From assembly GCA_945863605.1 (NCBI GenBank), contig CAMAZP010000003.1, forward strand, positions 62,001-126,000: a stretch of 64,000 nt of DNA. The letters are read 5' to 3'. The position numbers were made by a program, and so were the translations under genes. The DNA is from Chitinophaga pinensis (lineage in GTDB: Bacteria > Bacteroidota > Bacteroidia > Flavobacteriales_D > Crocinitomicaceae). This document shows positions 1 through 8,619 of the stretch, piece by piece. A model generated the notes under the pieces. It worked only from the letters and a program-made list of their open reading frames with translations. It searched no databases and was not told where the DNA came from. Every line of letters starts with the position of its first letter. The stretch's first letter is position 1.

Positions 1-833
1 ATTTGGGATTCAATCCATTAACGGATACGTTGACAAACGACAAAGGTGAAAAAGTGAAATTATTACCTCCACATGGTGATGAGTTGCCAACTAAAGGTTT
101 CGCCGTTGAAGACAATGGATACCAAGCTCCTGCAGAGGATGGAAGTGGTGTAGTGATTGCAGTTGCTCCAGATTCTTCTCGTTTACAATTATTAGAAAAC
201 TTCCCTCTATGGGACGGTAAAAATATCACTGGCGCTAAATTGTTAATCAAAGCAAAGGGTAAATGTACAACGGATCACATTTCAATGGCTGGTCCTTGGT
301 TACGTTACCGTGGTCACTTAGACAACATTTCAAACAATATGTTAATTGGTGCTGAAAATGCATTTAATGGAAAAGCGAATGAAGTAAAAAACCAATTGAC
401 TGGCGCTTATGGTGAAGTTCCTGCTGTTCAACGTGCATACAAAGCAGCTGGTGTTCCATCAATCGTTGTGGGTGACCATAATTACGGAGAAGGTTCATCT
501 CGAGAGCACGCGGCAATGGAGCCAAGACATTTAGGTGTTCGTGCTGTTATAGTAAAATCATTTGCTCGCATACACGAAACAAACTTGAAAAAACAAGGAA
601 TGTTAGGTTTGACATTTGCTAACGAAGTTGATTATGACAAAATCCAAGAAGATGATACATTCAACTTTACTGATTTAGAATCATTTGCTCCAGGAAAATC
701 GTTAACATTGGAAATCATTCATGCAAATGGAACTACTGAAAATATTTCTTTAAACCATACATATAACGATTCTCAAATTGAGTGGTTTAAAGCAGGTTCA
801 GCCTTGAATTTGATTAAATTAATGGAAAACTAA
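1..833 (+). CDS. acn: Aconitate hydratase (aconitase), C-terminal part, truncated by window edge
   Basis: The reading frame is open from the first base, so the gene begins outside the window; 277 C-terminal residues are seen out of roughly 750 usual for the family. Aconitase interconverts citrate and isocitrate in the TCA cycle with a [4Fe-4S] cluster. The visible part is the tail of the core plus the swivel domain: [20 protein letters not shown] near residue 87, typical of the mitochondrial-type enzyme, and the substrate-binding signature [15 protein letters not shown] near residue 161, which carries the conserved Ser and Arg. The cluster-ligating cysteines would be upstream and cannot be checked. 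The next gene starts 1 nt after the stop, so the two are probably co-transcribed. The family call is very sure; the subtype is likely. Confidence 0.95.
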   Translation, partial: LGFNPLTDTLTNDKGEKVKLLPPHGDELPTKGFAVEDNGYQAPAEDGSGVVIAVAPDSSRLQLLENFPLWDGKNITGAKLLIKAKGKCTTDHISMAGPWLRYRGHLDNISNNMLIGAENAFNGKANEVKNQLTGAYGEVPAVQRAYKAAGVPSIVVGDHNYGEGSSREHAAMEPRHLGVRAVIVKSFARIHETNLKKQGMLGLTFANEVDYDKIQEDDTFNFTDLESFAPGKSLTLEIIHANGTTENISLNHTYNDSQIEWFKAGSALNLIKLMEN

Positions 834-834
834 A

Positions 835-1455
835 ATGCGAATTTTTAAAATCTTGTTAGGTCTTGTCATAAGTTTTAATTCATTCTCTCAAACATTGTTT
901 GTTGGGAATCAAATGATCGAGACTTATGTTGGTTTTCCAAATGTGACTAAGTATCTTCCTATGTTGGCACTAAGTCAAGAACCGGATAGCATAACAAATT
1001 ATGTAGGTATACCACCTTCAGGGTTACGCTATACTTACATGTTAACAGATGATATAAGCTTTGGTGTTGATGTGATTTTTGACAGAAGCAGAAAAGACTT
1101 TGTTTCAACAGATACTGTTTTTCAAAATGGTGGTTGGGAATATCTTTCATATGAAGGGCAAAGAATTCAAACAAGATTAAGATTACAATTCAGAATGAAT
1201 TTCCATTTACCAATTTCACAACCCAACGCTGATTCATATATTGGTTTAGGTTTTGGGACAAATAATCGCTGGTTAAAAGATTATAAAAATGGTAAGCTCG
1301 AACAAAGATTATCCGGAGCAGATGCAATATTAATACCATTCTCACTGCGAGTTTGTTATGGTTATCGTTATTATTTTAACTATAAATTAGGTGTAGTTGG
1401 AGAAATAGGAATTGGAGGCCCTTTACTTTCTTTCGGACTTTCTTGTAGATTATAA
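835..1455 (+). CDS. Predicted secreted outer-membrane beta-barrel protein, unknown function
   Basis: The 206-residue product starts with a clear signal peptide (MRIFKILLGLVISFNSFSQ, cleavage after about residue 19). The rest has alternating polar/aromatic segments, a short turn-rich pattern and a final stretch ending in Leu-Ser-Cys-Arg-Leu, as expected of a small barrel of 8-10 strands. No enzymatic motif is visible. The ATG lies 1 nt after the aconitase stop, so it is likely read through from that gene. A good intrinsic terminator follows the stop. I do not recognise a named family; a role in the envelope is inference only. Confidence 0.75.
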   Translation: MRIFKILLGLVISFNSFSQTLFVGNQMIETYVGFPNVTKYLPMLALSQEPDSITNYVGIPPSGLRYTYMLTDDISFGVDVIFDRSRKDFVSTDTVFQNGGWEYLSYEGQRIQTRLRLQFRMNFHLPISQPNADSYIGLGFGTNNRWLKDYKNGKLEQRLSGADAILIPFSLRVCYGYRYYFNYKLGVVGEIGIGGPLLSFGLSCRL

Positions 1456-1474
1456 AAATTCAATAAAATTATTT

Positions 1475-1506
1475 AAAGCGATTCCGAATAACGAATCGCT
1501 TTTTTT
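1475..1506 (+). terminator. Intrinsic terminator after the aconitase operon
   Basis: An 8-bp perfect stem AGCGATTC/GAATCGCT (1477-1484 with 1493-1500) has an 8-nt loop and is followed at once by a run of T. It ends the aconitase-barrel transcript. Confidence 0.85.
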
Positions 1507-1572
1507 ATTCAAAATTATTTTAAATGCTATATATTGATTAATAAACAAAACTATATTTTCAACATTTTTAAA

Positions 1573-1580
1573 TACCTTCG
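1573..1580 (+). promoter_or_regulatory. -7-like element TACCTTCG just before the exonuclease gene
   Basis: TACCTTCG matches the Bacteroidota -7 consensus TAnnTTTG at all but one position and lies 5 nt before the ATG at 1586. No TTG is seen at -33 spacing. If active, the mRNA would start at or next to the start codon. Confidence 0.45.
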
Positions 1581-1585
1581 TGACC

Positions 1586-2956
1586 ATGAATTTTGTCATC
1601 GTTGATGTTGAAACTACTGGAGGAAGTCCCAAGAATTCTAAGATAACTGAATTGGCGATGTACAAATACGATTGCGAAAAAATCATTGATGAATTTGTGA
1701 CCCTAGTCAATCCGGAGCAACAAATACCAGAATTTATAGTTCGATTAACTGGAATCACGGATGAAATGGTGGAAAATGCCCCCAAATTTTATGAAATTGC
1801 AAAGAAAGTATTGGAATTTACTGACGATTGTATTTTCGTAGCGCACAATGTCGCTTTTGATTATGGAATGTTTCGCCACGAATTTAAAAGCTTAGGTTTT
1901 GATTTTCGCTTGCCTCATTTGTGTACAGTTCGTGCAGCGCGTTATGTGATACCAGGTCATACTTCTTACAGCCTCGGAAAATTAAGTCGTGCACTTGAAA
2001 TTGAAATTGTTGGTAGACATCGTGCAGGAGGTGACGCATTGGCAACAACCAAATTATTTGATTTAATTTATCACAAAGACCCAAATAACCTTTCGACTTT
2101 TATTCAGCAAGAGGTGAATCCAAAATCTGTTCATCCAAATTTGAATATCGAAATTATTGATGAATTACCCAATAAAGTAGGAATTTATAAGTTTCTGAAT
2201 GAATTTAATCAGATTATTTACATCGGGAAAAGTATTCATATTAAAAAAAGAGTTGAACAACATCTTCGCAATAATTCAACTGCCAAAGGCCTGAAAATGA
2301 TTCAAGAAATTGTAAGGGTTGAATATGAATTAACTGGTTCTGAGTTGATTGCAATGTTACTAGAGTCGGAATTGATTAAAAAACATCAACCACTTTATAA
2401 TCGAAAATTACGCAAAAGCTCTTTCCCATTTGGATTGTTTGATATTGTGGATGCAAAAGGCTATTTGAATTTAACCATTCATTCGATTGCGAAAACGGAG
2501 AGTGTACCTTTACTACATTTTACAACCAGAAAAGAGGGATTAGATTATATGTCTTATATCGTTGAGAGATATCAATTGTGTCAGAAGTTATGCGGACTTT
2601 ATCCGACTCAATCAGGTTGTTTTCATCATTCGATCAAGCAATGTAAAGGTGCTTGTGTGGGTGAAGAATCGGCAGAATCTTACAATGAGCGCGTTTCGGA
2701 ATTAGTCAAACAATTGTCTTTTGAAGGAAAATCTTTCTATATTTTGGATAAAGGTCGCAACAAAGGTGAACGAAGTATGGTATGGATTGAAAACGGTGCG
2801 TATAAAGGTTATGGATTTGCTCCATTCCATTTCAATGGCAAAGAACCAGTGGATTGGAAACGTTACATTGCACCTCAAAATGAAAATCGAGATATAAATA
2901 CCATTTTAAATTTATTTTTAAGAAAAGATTCTTCACTTAAAATTATTGAATACTAA
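1586..2956 (+). CDS. DnaQ-type 3'-5' exonuclease fused to a GIY-YIG nuclease domain (UvrC/Cho-like)
   Basis: The 456-residue protein has two nuclease modules. Residues 1-165 form a DEDDh exonuclease: Exo I DVETTGG (D7, E9), Exo II AHNVAFDYGMF, and Exo III HRAGGDAL with the catalytic His and Asp. From about residue 195 there is a GIY-YIG domain: VGIYKF, then IIYIGKSIHIKKRVEQH, as in the N-terminal half of UvrC and in Cho. The C-terminal third holds several cysteines (QLCQKLCGLYPTQSGCFHHS, KQCKGACVG), resembling the Cys-containing region after the UvrC GIY-YIG domain. Such fusions are known in Bacteroidota and other bacteria; a repair role is inferred, not replication. The ATG at 1586 is preferred to an in-frame GTG at 1580 because the exonuclease beta-strand begins there. 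Confidence 0.88.
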   Translation: MNFVIVDVETTGGSPKNSKITELAMYKYDCEKIIDEFVTLVNPEQQIPEFIVRLTGITDEMVENAPKFYEIAKKVLEFTDDCIFVAHNVAFDYGMFRHEFKSLGFDFRLPHLCTVRAARYVIPGHTSYSLGKLSRALEIEIVGRHRAGGDALATTKLFDLIYHKDPNNLSTFIQQEVNPKSVHPNLNIEIIDELPNKVGIYKFLNEFNQIIYIGKSIHIKKRVEQHLRNNSTAKGLKMIQEIVRVEYELTGSELIAMLLESELIKKHQPLYNRKLRKSSFPFGLFDIVDAKGYLNLTIHSIAKTESVPLLHFTTRKEGLDYMSYIVERYQLCQKLCGLYPTQSGCFHHSIKQCKGACVGEESAESYNERVSELVKQLSFEGKSFYILDKGRNKGERSMVWIENGAYKGYGFAPFHFNGKEPVDWKRYIAPQNENRDINTILNLFLRKDSSLKIIEY

Positions 2957-2978
2957 ATTCATTTTGAAAAACTATACT

Positions 2979-2986
2979 TAATTTCG
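2979..2986 (+). promoter_or_regulatory. -7-like element TAATTTCG before the MBL-fold gene
   Basis: TAATTTCG is placed 5 nt before the ATG at 2992, the same geometry as at 1573 and 3825. There is no good -33 TTG at normal spacing. Confidence 0.4.
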
Positions 2987-2991
2987 TTTAA

Positions 2992-3768
2992 ATGAATGGC
3001 TTAGTTACAATTTTAGGTTCTGGAACATCACAAGGCGTACCCGTGATTGCATGTGATTGTATCGTTTGTAGTTCACAAGACACTAAAGATAACCGAACGC
3101 GTTCATCAATAATGATAAATGTTCAAAATGAAAATTATGTGATTGATTCTGGTCCTGATTTTCGAAACCAAATGTTGCGTGAAAAAGTAAAAACCTTGAG
3201 AGGAGTGATTTTTACCCACGAACATAAAGATCATTTAGCAGGTTTGGACGATGTACGTGCTTTTAATTACAAAGAAGAGCGCCCGATGGAAATTTATTGT
3301 ACTTCACAAGTTGAGCTTGCTTTGCGAAGAGAATTTCATTATGCTTTTTCAGAGAAAAGATATCCAGGAGTACCGAAGTTTGAAATTAAAAAAATTGATT
3401 TAAATCCATTTATTCTCAATCATAATTTTACTTTAGTTCCGATTGAAGTGCTACATTATAAGTTACCTGTTCTTGGATTTCGTTTTGGAGATTTTACATA
3501 TATCACTGATGCAAAAACGATCAATGATACTGAAAAAAAGAAAGTTAAAGGAACAAAAACATTAATTGTAAATGCTTTACATCGTTCAACACACATTTCA
3601 CATTTTAATTTGGAAGAAGCATTGGCTTTCATTGAAGAAATAAAACCTGAAATAGCTTATTTAACCCATATTTCACATTTATTTGGTCGCCATTCAGAAA
3701 TTGAATTGACTTTACCAGAAAATGTATTTCTTGCTTATGACGGCTTGAAAATACCGTTTAACTACTAA
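2992..3768 (+). CDS. MBL-fold metallohydrolase, PhnP-like (phosphoribosyl 1,2-cyclic phosphate phosphodiesterase family)
   Basis: The 258-residue protein opens with LTILGSGTSQGVPVIACDC followed by CIVC, the layout of PhnP-type metallo-beta-lactamase hydrolases, including Cys residues that bind a structural zinc in PhnP. The catalytic metal motif HxHxDH is HEHKDH near residue 76, with later ligands DA (YITDAKT) and H (THISHLFGRH). PhnP proper works in the phosphonate C-P lyase pathway, but no phn genes are in the window, so the substrate is open: a general phosphodiesterase role is safer. It stands as a single gene between two likely independent promoters. Confidence 0.85.
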   Translation: MNGLVTILGSGTSQGVPVIACDCIVCSSQDTKDNRTRSSIMINVQNENYVIDSGPDFRNQMLREKVKTLRGVIFTHEHKDHLAGLDDVRAFNYKEERPMEIYCTSQVELALRREFHYAFSEKRYPGVPKFEIKKIDLNPFILNHNFTLVPIEVLHYKLPVLGFRFGDFTYITDAKTINDTEKKKVKGTKTLIVNALHRSTHISHFNLEEALAFIEEIKPEIAYLTHISHLFGRHSEIELTLPENVFLAYDGLKIPFNY

Positions 3769-3824
3769 CATTTTTAATGTGGATAATTTAATCCTTTCAA
3801 TTCAACTTGTTTCGATTTAAATTT

Positions 3825-3832
3825 TAATTTCG
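3825..3832 (+). promoter_or_regulatory. -7-like element TAATTTCG before the acyltransferase pair
   Basis: TAATTTCG ends 5 nt before the GTG start at 3838. A TTG at 3807-3809 is 15 nt upstream, slightly short of the usual 17-23. Confidence 0.4.
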
Positions 3833-3837
3833 TTAAC

Positions 3838-4653
3838 GTGAAAAGTGAAAAATTTATAGATATAAAAGGCTTAATCAAAAGTAAAAACCCGAAGCTTTTG
3901 CGTTGGTTACCTTCATTCGTAATCAATTATTTACGCCGTATCTTACACGAAGATGAAATTAACGACTTCTTGATAAAAAACAAAGATAAATACGATCAAG
4001 ATTTTTGTGTGTCAGTGATGGAATATTTTAATATCACCGTTGTGATAAAAAATAAAGAATTAATTCCAAAAGATGGGCCATTGATTATTGCTATGAATCA
4101 CCCATTAGGAGGAATGGATGCTATTGCTTTGATTGCTGGTTTGAAAGAACACCGTATAGATTTGCGCTTCATTGTCAATGATTTACTGATGAATTTGAAA
4201 AATATTAGCAATCTTTTCATCGGAGTTAACAAGCATGGAAAAAATGATAACAGTGTTCGTAATCAAATAAAAAATACTTTTGAATCTGATAAAGTGATTT
4301 GCATTTTCCCCGCAGGTTTAGTAAGTCGGAAGATTAATGGCGTTGTACAAGATTTGGCTTGGAAGAAAACGTTTGTATTTTATGCTCGAGATTTGGATAG
4401 AACGATTGTACCGATTCATATCGATGGCGAGTTGTCTAATTTCTTTTATCGTTTATCGAAAATAAGAAGCGCAATGGGAATAAAAACAAATATCGAAATG
4501 CTTTATTTGTCCAATGAATTATTTAAACAACACAATAGAACCATTACATTCACAGTCGGTGAGCCAATAAAAGCAGGAGAAATTGATAAATCAATGAATG
4601 ACCAAGATGCGGCTGCAATGTTGCGAAAAACCGTTCATTCACTAAAGAAATAA
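3838..4653 (+). CDS. PlsC-like 1-acyl-glycerol-3-phosphate/lysolipid O-acyltransferase, candidate GlsA
   Basis: The 271-residue protein starts with GTG. The acyltransferase block I is seen as NHPLGGMDAIAL near residue 88 (the NHx4D catalytic motif), and a later block reads IFPAGLVSRK (substrate-binding FPEG-like motif, here FPAG). It transfers an acyl chain to a hydroxyl on a lipid. The next gene, 2 nt downstream, is a hemolysin-like N-acyltransferase. In Bacteroides thetaiotaomicron an adjacent pair of exactly these two families (GlsA and GlsB) makes N-acyl-3-acyloxyacyl-glycine lipids, so I infer that pathway here. Generic phospholipid synthesis is the alternative. Confidence 0.82.
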   Translation: MKSEKFIDIKGLIKSKNPKLLRWLPSFVINYLRRILHEDEINDFLIKNKDKYDQDFCVSVMEYFNITVVIKNKELIPKDGPLIIAMNHPLGGMDAIALIAGLKEHRIDLRFIVNDLLMNLKNISNLFIGVNKHGKNDNSVRNQIKNTFESDKVICIFPAGLVSRKINGVVQDLAWKKTFVFYARDLDRTIVPIHIDGELSNFFYRLSKIRSAMGIKTNIEMLYLSNELFKQHNRTITFTVGEPIKAGEIDKSMNDQDAAAMLRKTVHSLKK

Positions 4654-4655
4654 CT

Positions 4656-5570
4656 ATGAAGGAAATTATTGCCCCACTTCCAAAATCGATTATTGAAGAA
4701 GAATTAGTAGCCTCAGGATTAGTGCGTTTGACACGAAAAGGAGGAAACGAAATTTACATCGTCGATAATAAAAATGCACCAAATACCTTGTTGGAAATTG
4801 GTCGTTTGCGCGAAGTTACTTTTCGTGCTTCAGGAGGTGGAACTGGCGAAGAAATGGATTTGGATGAATACGACACAGGTGAAATTTGTTACAAGCAATT
4901 AATCGTTTGGTCGCCTGTTGAAAAAGAAATCGTTGGTGGTTATCGTTTCATTTTATGTGACGAAGCGATTGATTCTAAAGGAACTATTCATTTGTCAACA
5001 ACTCATTATTTTGACTTTTCTGAACGATTTTTATCGGATTATTTACCTCACACGATTGAATTAGGGCGCAGTTGGGTTCAGCCAATGTTTCAACCAAGCG
5101 TTGATCCACGGAAAGGTTTGTTTGCCTTAGACAATATCTGGGATGGATTGGGTGCTTTGGTGCGTTTTTATCCAGAGAAAAAGTATTTTTTTGGTAAAGT
5201 CACAATGTATCCAAATTACAACACCGATTGCCGAGATTTCTTGTTGCATTTTATGCACCATTATTTTCCAGATACTGAAAATTTGATGCAGCCTTTTCAT
5301 CCTTTGGTTCAAAATTATGACAGAGAATACGTTGAAAGTCAGCTGCAAGGATTAGATTTTAAAGATGGTTTCAAAGTGTTGAACGGCCATATTCGCGACA
5401 AAGGAGAATTTATTCCGCCATTGGTAAATATTTATATGAACTTATCGCCAACGATGAAAACCTTCGGAACGGCCGTAAATCCTGATTTTGGAAACGTTGA
5501 AGAAACAGGAATTTTAGTAACAATTGCGGATATTTTCCCAGACAAAAAAGAGCGCCACGTAGATTTTTAA
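4656..5570 (+). CDS. GNAT-fold hemolysin-like N-acyltransferase, candidate GlsB (OlsB-like)
   Basis: The 304-residue protein belongs to the GNAT superfamily branch called putative hemolysin/OlsB. Visible features are LREVTFRASGGGTGEEMDLDEYD near residue 51, a conserved acidic stretch in that branch, VGGYRFILC for the core strand, and ELGRSWVQPMFQ near residue 137. The family attaches an acyl group to the amine of an amino acid (ornithine in OlsB, glycine in GlsB). It follows the PlsC-like gene with a 2-nt gap, which fits a two-step aminolipid synthesis. Its stop lies only 3 bp from the stop of the convergent gene, leaving no room for a terminator between them. Confidence 0.82.
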   Translation: MKEIIAPLPKSIIEEELVASGLVRLTRKGGNEIYIVDNKNAPNTLLEIGRLREVTFRASGGGTGEEMDLDEYDTGEICYKQLIVWSPVEKEIVGGYRFILCDEAIDSKGTIHLSTTHYFDFSERFLSDYLPHTIELGRSWVQPMFQPSVDPRKGLFALDNIWDGLGALVRFYPEKKYFFGKVTMYPNYNTDCRDFLLHFMHHYFPDTENLMQPFHPLVQNYDREYVESQLQGLDFKDGFKVLNGHIRDKGEFIPPLVNIYMNLSPTMKTFGTAVNPDFGNVEETGILVTIADIFPDKKERHVDF

Positions 5571-5573
5571 AGA

Positions 5574-7133
5574 TTAATTTTTAGAATTCAACTTCAACTC
5601 AATCGCCTCCACACATTTCATACCATCAATCGCGGCAGACACAATTCCTCCTGCGTAGCCTGCGCCTTCAGCCGATGGATAAAGATTTGAGATTTCTTCG
5701 TGTTGTAACGTTTCATTATTTCTAGGAATCAAAATCGGTGATGAAGTTCTTGATTCGGGCGCGTGAAGAACTGCATCATTTGTTACAAAACCGTGCATTT
5801 TTCGACCGAAATCAACAAACGCTTGACGTAAACGCTCCGTAATGAATTCTGGAAAAATCTTATCCATTTCAATACTTACAATTCCAGGCTGATAGCTCGA
5901 ACGTGGGAAACCTTGTGATTTTTTCTTCTGCACAAAATCCAATAAACATTGCGCCGGAACTTGCTGATTTTTACCTGCCAATTCCCAACACTTACGCTCA
6001 ATCTCTTTTTGAAAATTCAAACATACAAAAGGATCATTTTCTTTACCTTTAAAATCACTAGGATCAATGCTCACCACAATTCCTGCGTTTGAATAAGGAT
6101 TATTGCGTTTCGATGGCGACCAGCCATTCGTTACAACTTCTTCTGTATCAGTCGCACAAGGAGCAATGATTCCTCCTGGACACATGCAAAATGAATAAAC
6201 TCCTTTCTCCTCTACTTGTGTAACCAAACTATAAGATGCTGGTGGTAAATAATCATCATTCAACCTACCGTGATATTGAATTTTATCGATAAACGCTTGT
6301 GAATGTTCTACACGAACTCCAAGTGCAAATGGTTTCGCTTTGATTTTAATTCCTCGCTTATGAAGCAATTCAAAAATATCTCTAGCTGAATGACCAGTAG
6401 CCAAGACCACATTTTCAACTTTGATAAAATCTCCATTATTTATTTGTATTCCCTTGATTTTTTGACTTTCCACTTTCAAATCTGTTAACTTATGTTCAAA
6501 GTGAAATTCACCGCCTTTCTCAAGGATTTTCTCTCTAATTGCCGTTATAATCTGTGGTAATTTATTCGTTCCAACGTGTGGATGCGCTTCTACCAAAATT
6601 TCCTCACTTGCTCCAAAATACACCAATAATTGAAGGATTTTATCAACATCGCCACGCTTTTTTGAACGCGTATATAATTTTCCATCAGAGTAAGTTCCTG
6701 CGCCACCTTCACCAAAGCAATAATTTGATTCAGGATTGACAATTCCTTCCTTGTTCAATATGGCTAAATCGCGACGTCTGTTGCGTACATCTTTGCCTCG
6801 TTCAAAAATAATAGGTTTCAATCCCAACTCCAATGCACGCAAAGCTGCAAACATTCCTGCTGGACCTCCACCTATGATATGAACGATTTTTGATGAATCA
6901 TCTACTTTTTTGAAGTCAAAATTTTGTAATCTATTTTCTAAAGGTTTGTTTTCAGAAAAAGTAAGTGTACAATTAATTTTAATTTGAACTTTTCGCGCAT
7001 CGATACTTCGTTTTTTCCAACGGAATTCTATTTTACTAGTTGTCGAAACGTTGCCTAATTCTTTGATTTTGGAGATTAAAAATAATTCATCCTTTGCTTC
7101 TTCGGGAGAACATTGAAATTGAATTTCTTGCAT
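5574..7133 (-). CDS. NAD(P)/FAD-dependent oxidoreductase, uncharacterised FAD dehydrogenase family
   Basis: The 519-residue protein has an N-terminal domain of about 80 residues, then an FAD-binding Rossmann motif IIGGGPAGMFAALRA (GGGPAG at 88-93) followed by a flavin-contact loop with GEGGAGTYSDGKLYTR. ATGHSARDIFELL marks the second dinucleotide contact, and the C-terminal AEGAGYAGGIVSAAIDG closes the FAD site. This matches the large uncharacterised dehydrogenase family often annotated as COG2509. The substrate is unknown. It is the last gene of a five-gene run; its ATG overlaps the porT stop (TAATG), so translation is probably coupled. Confidence 0.88.
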   Translation of the reverse strand: MQEIQFQCSPEEAKDELFLISKIKELGNVSTTSKIEFRWKKRSIDARKVQIKINCTLTFSENKPLENRLQNFDFKKVDDSSKIVHIIGGGPAGMFAALRALELGLKPIIFERGKDVRNRRRDLAILNKEGIVNPESNYCFGEGGAGTYSDGKLYTRSKKRGDVDKILQLLVYFGASEEILVEAHPHVGTNKLPQIITAIREKILEKGGEFHFEHKLTDLKVESQKIKGIQINNGDFIKVENVVLATGHSARDIFELLHKRGIKIKAKPFALGVRVEHSQAFIDKIQYHGRLNDDYLPPASYSLVTQVEEKGVYSFCMCPGGIIAPCATDTEEVVTNGWSPSKRNNPYSNAGIVVSIDPSDFKGKENDPFVCLNFQKEIERKCWELAGKNQQVPAQCLLDFVQKKKSQGFPRSSYQPGIVSIEMDKIFPEFITERLRQAFVDFGRKMHGFVTNDAVLHAPESRTSSPILIPRNNETLQHEEISNLYPSAEGAGYAGGIVSAAIDGMKCVEAIELKLNSKN

Positions 7134-7843
7134 TATCCTTCAAAAATTATAGAAAACCACCATACTTTATTATAAAGTTGATTTATTGGATTGGAAACGG
7201 GTGTATTGTCTTGAATAAAACTACTTTTAAATCCATGGGAATATTTTATTTCAAAACCAACTTTAAAAAACGGAGCAAAAAATTCAATGCCACCCCCAAT
7301 TTGCCCTTGAAAATCATTACGTTTAATTTTCACAAATGGATCAATATAATTCTGTGAAGCTTTTTCTTGCGACTGTAAATCAATGGAATATTGTGCTCCA
7401 ATCAATGTGTAAGCTGTAAAATTATTGAATCGCTTTGTTCTAAATTGCAACATCAATGGTAAATCTATATTCGTAGAATTAACTCTTTCTTCCCCAACAC
7501 CTTTTTTAAAATTAAAACTATCTAAACTCTGGTATTGCAAAATTCGTTCTTGAAAAGATAATGTTGGAATAAAACGCAAACGAAGTACTGGCGTTCCTAA
7601 TTTCATTGTTGTAAGCATTCCTATCTGTCCTCCTGGGGTAGATTTACTTGTTAAACTAACTAATCCATACTGACTGTATGCATTAACTTCCTGATAAACA
7701 GTGAAATCAGATGAGTTAAATCCAAGCATAAAACCAAAATGAAATAAACGTTTATCGAAGTTTTTATAACGTTCTTGTTTCAATCGTTGACCAAAAGATG
7801 CGAAAGAAATTAATAAAATTAGTGTTAAAATACCTTTATTCAT
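7133..7843 (-). CDS. porT: PorT family protein, outer-membrane component of the type IX secretion system
   Basis: With the start at 7843 the product has 236 residues and a typical signal peptide (MNKGILTLILLISFASFGQ). An in-frame ATG 36 nt upstream would bury this signal, so I reject it. The body is a beta-barrel of the porin/PorT type, with the start of the mature part reading FDKRLFHFGFMLGFNSSDF and a barrel-closing end WWFSIIFEG. PorT is required for T9SS export in Porphyromonas gingivalis, and its orthologue SprT for gliding and secretion in Flavobacterium. It follows ubiE by 38 nt on the same strand. Proteins with T9SS sorting tails elsewhere in the window fit this call. The alternative is a generic outer-membrane barrel. 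Confidence 0.82.
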   Translation of the reverse strand: MNKGILTLILLISFASFGQRLKQERYKNFDKRLFHFGFMLGFNSSDFTVYQEVNAYSQYGLVSLTSKSTPGGQIGMLTTMKLGTPVLRLRFIPTLSFQERILQYQSLDSFNFKKGVGEERVNSTNIDLPLMLQFRTKRFNNFTAYTLIGAQYSIDLQSQEKASQNYIDPFVKIKRNDFQGQIGGGIEFFAPFFKVGFEIKYSHGFKSSFIQDNTPVSNPINQLYNKVWWFSIIFEG

Positions 7844-7881
7844 TGAGCTAAGAACGTAACAGATACAACTTTGTTGCAATA

Positions 7882-8610
7882 TTATTTTGTTCCGATATAA
7901 ATTGTAGCAATTCCACCAGAAACTGGAATTGATTTAATATTTTTATATTTTAATTTTTCTAATACATCCTCAAAGTCTTTACCCTCGGGAAAAGCAGCAA
8001 CTGATTCAGGTAAATAAGCGTATGCTTTTTCATCTTTCGATATGCGTTTTCCAAAAAATGGAATGAAATATTTTGAGTAAAATCCGAATGCTTGTTTGAT
8101 TGGAAACATTTTTGGTTTCGAGAATTCAAGTATAATTGCTTTTCCTCCTGGGCGAATGACACGTAACATTTCTGCTAAACCTTTTTCGAGATTTTCAAAG
8201 TTCCTTACACCAAAACCAACAGTTAAACCGTCAAAATAATTATCGTCAAAAGGTAGATCTTCAGAATCGCCCAATTGCATAGTAACGATATGATCTACTT
8301 TTTTCTTTTTCATTTTTTCTTTTCCGACCTCTAACATTCCCGAAGAGATATCGATTCCAACTACTTCTTCTGGCTTCAATTTAAGATTCGCAATTGCAAA
8401 ATCTCCTGTCCCAGTTGCGATGTCAAGAATTCTTTTCGGATTGATTTCTCGCAATTCTTTTACCGCACGTGCGCGCCACAAATGGTCTATTCCAAGTGAT
8501 AAAAAATGATTTAAAAAATCGTAACGTCCTGAAATATTATTGAACATCTCAGCTACTTCTTCTTTTTTAGAACGATCTGAATTATAAGGTTTTACTACTT
8601 TATCTGACAT
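7882..8610 (-). CDS. ubiE: Demethylmenaquinone methyltransferase
   Basis: The 242-residue protein is a class I SAM-dependent methyltransferase. The family N-terminus VAEMFNNISGRYDFLNHFLSLG is clear, the SAM-binding motif is DIATGTGD at 63-70, and PGGKAIILEFSKP is the late family motif. It carries out the last C-methylation in menaquinone synthesis (MenG activity); a Bacteroidota member would use it for menaquinone rather than ubiquinone. Length and start agree with the family. It sits 9 nt downstream of the heptose kinase gene and just upstream of porT. Confidence 0.95.
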   Translation of the reverse strand: MSDKVVKPYNSDRSKKEEVAEMFNNISGRYDFLNHFLSLGIDHLWRARAVKELREINPKRILDIATGTGDFAIANLKLKPEEVVGIDISSGMLEVGKEKMKKKKVDHIVTMQLGDSEDLPFDDNYFDGLTVGFGVRNFENLEKGLAEMLRVIRPGGKAIILEFSKPKMFPIKQAFGFYSKYFIPFFGKRISKDEKAYAYLPESVAAFPEGKDFEDVLEKLKYKNIKSIPVSGGIATIYIGTK

Positions 8611-8619
8611 TTTATGACT

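Noticed and set aside
7844-7879. Upstream start for porT
   Set aside because: It adds 12 residues with two Cys before a perfect signal peptide; the inner ATG is better.
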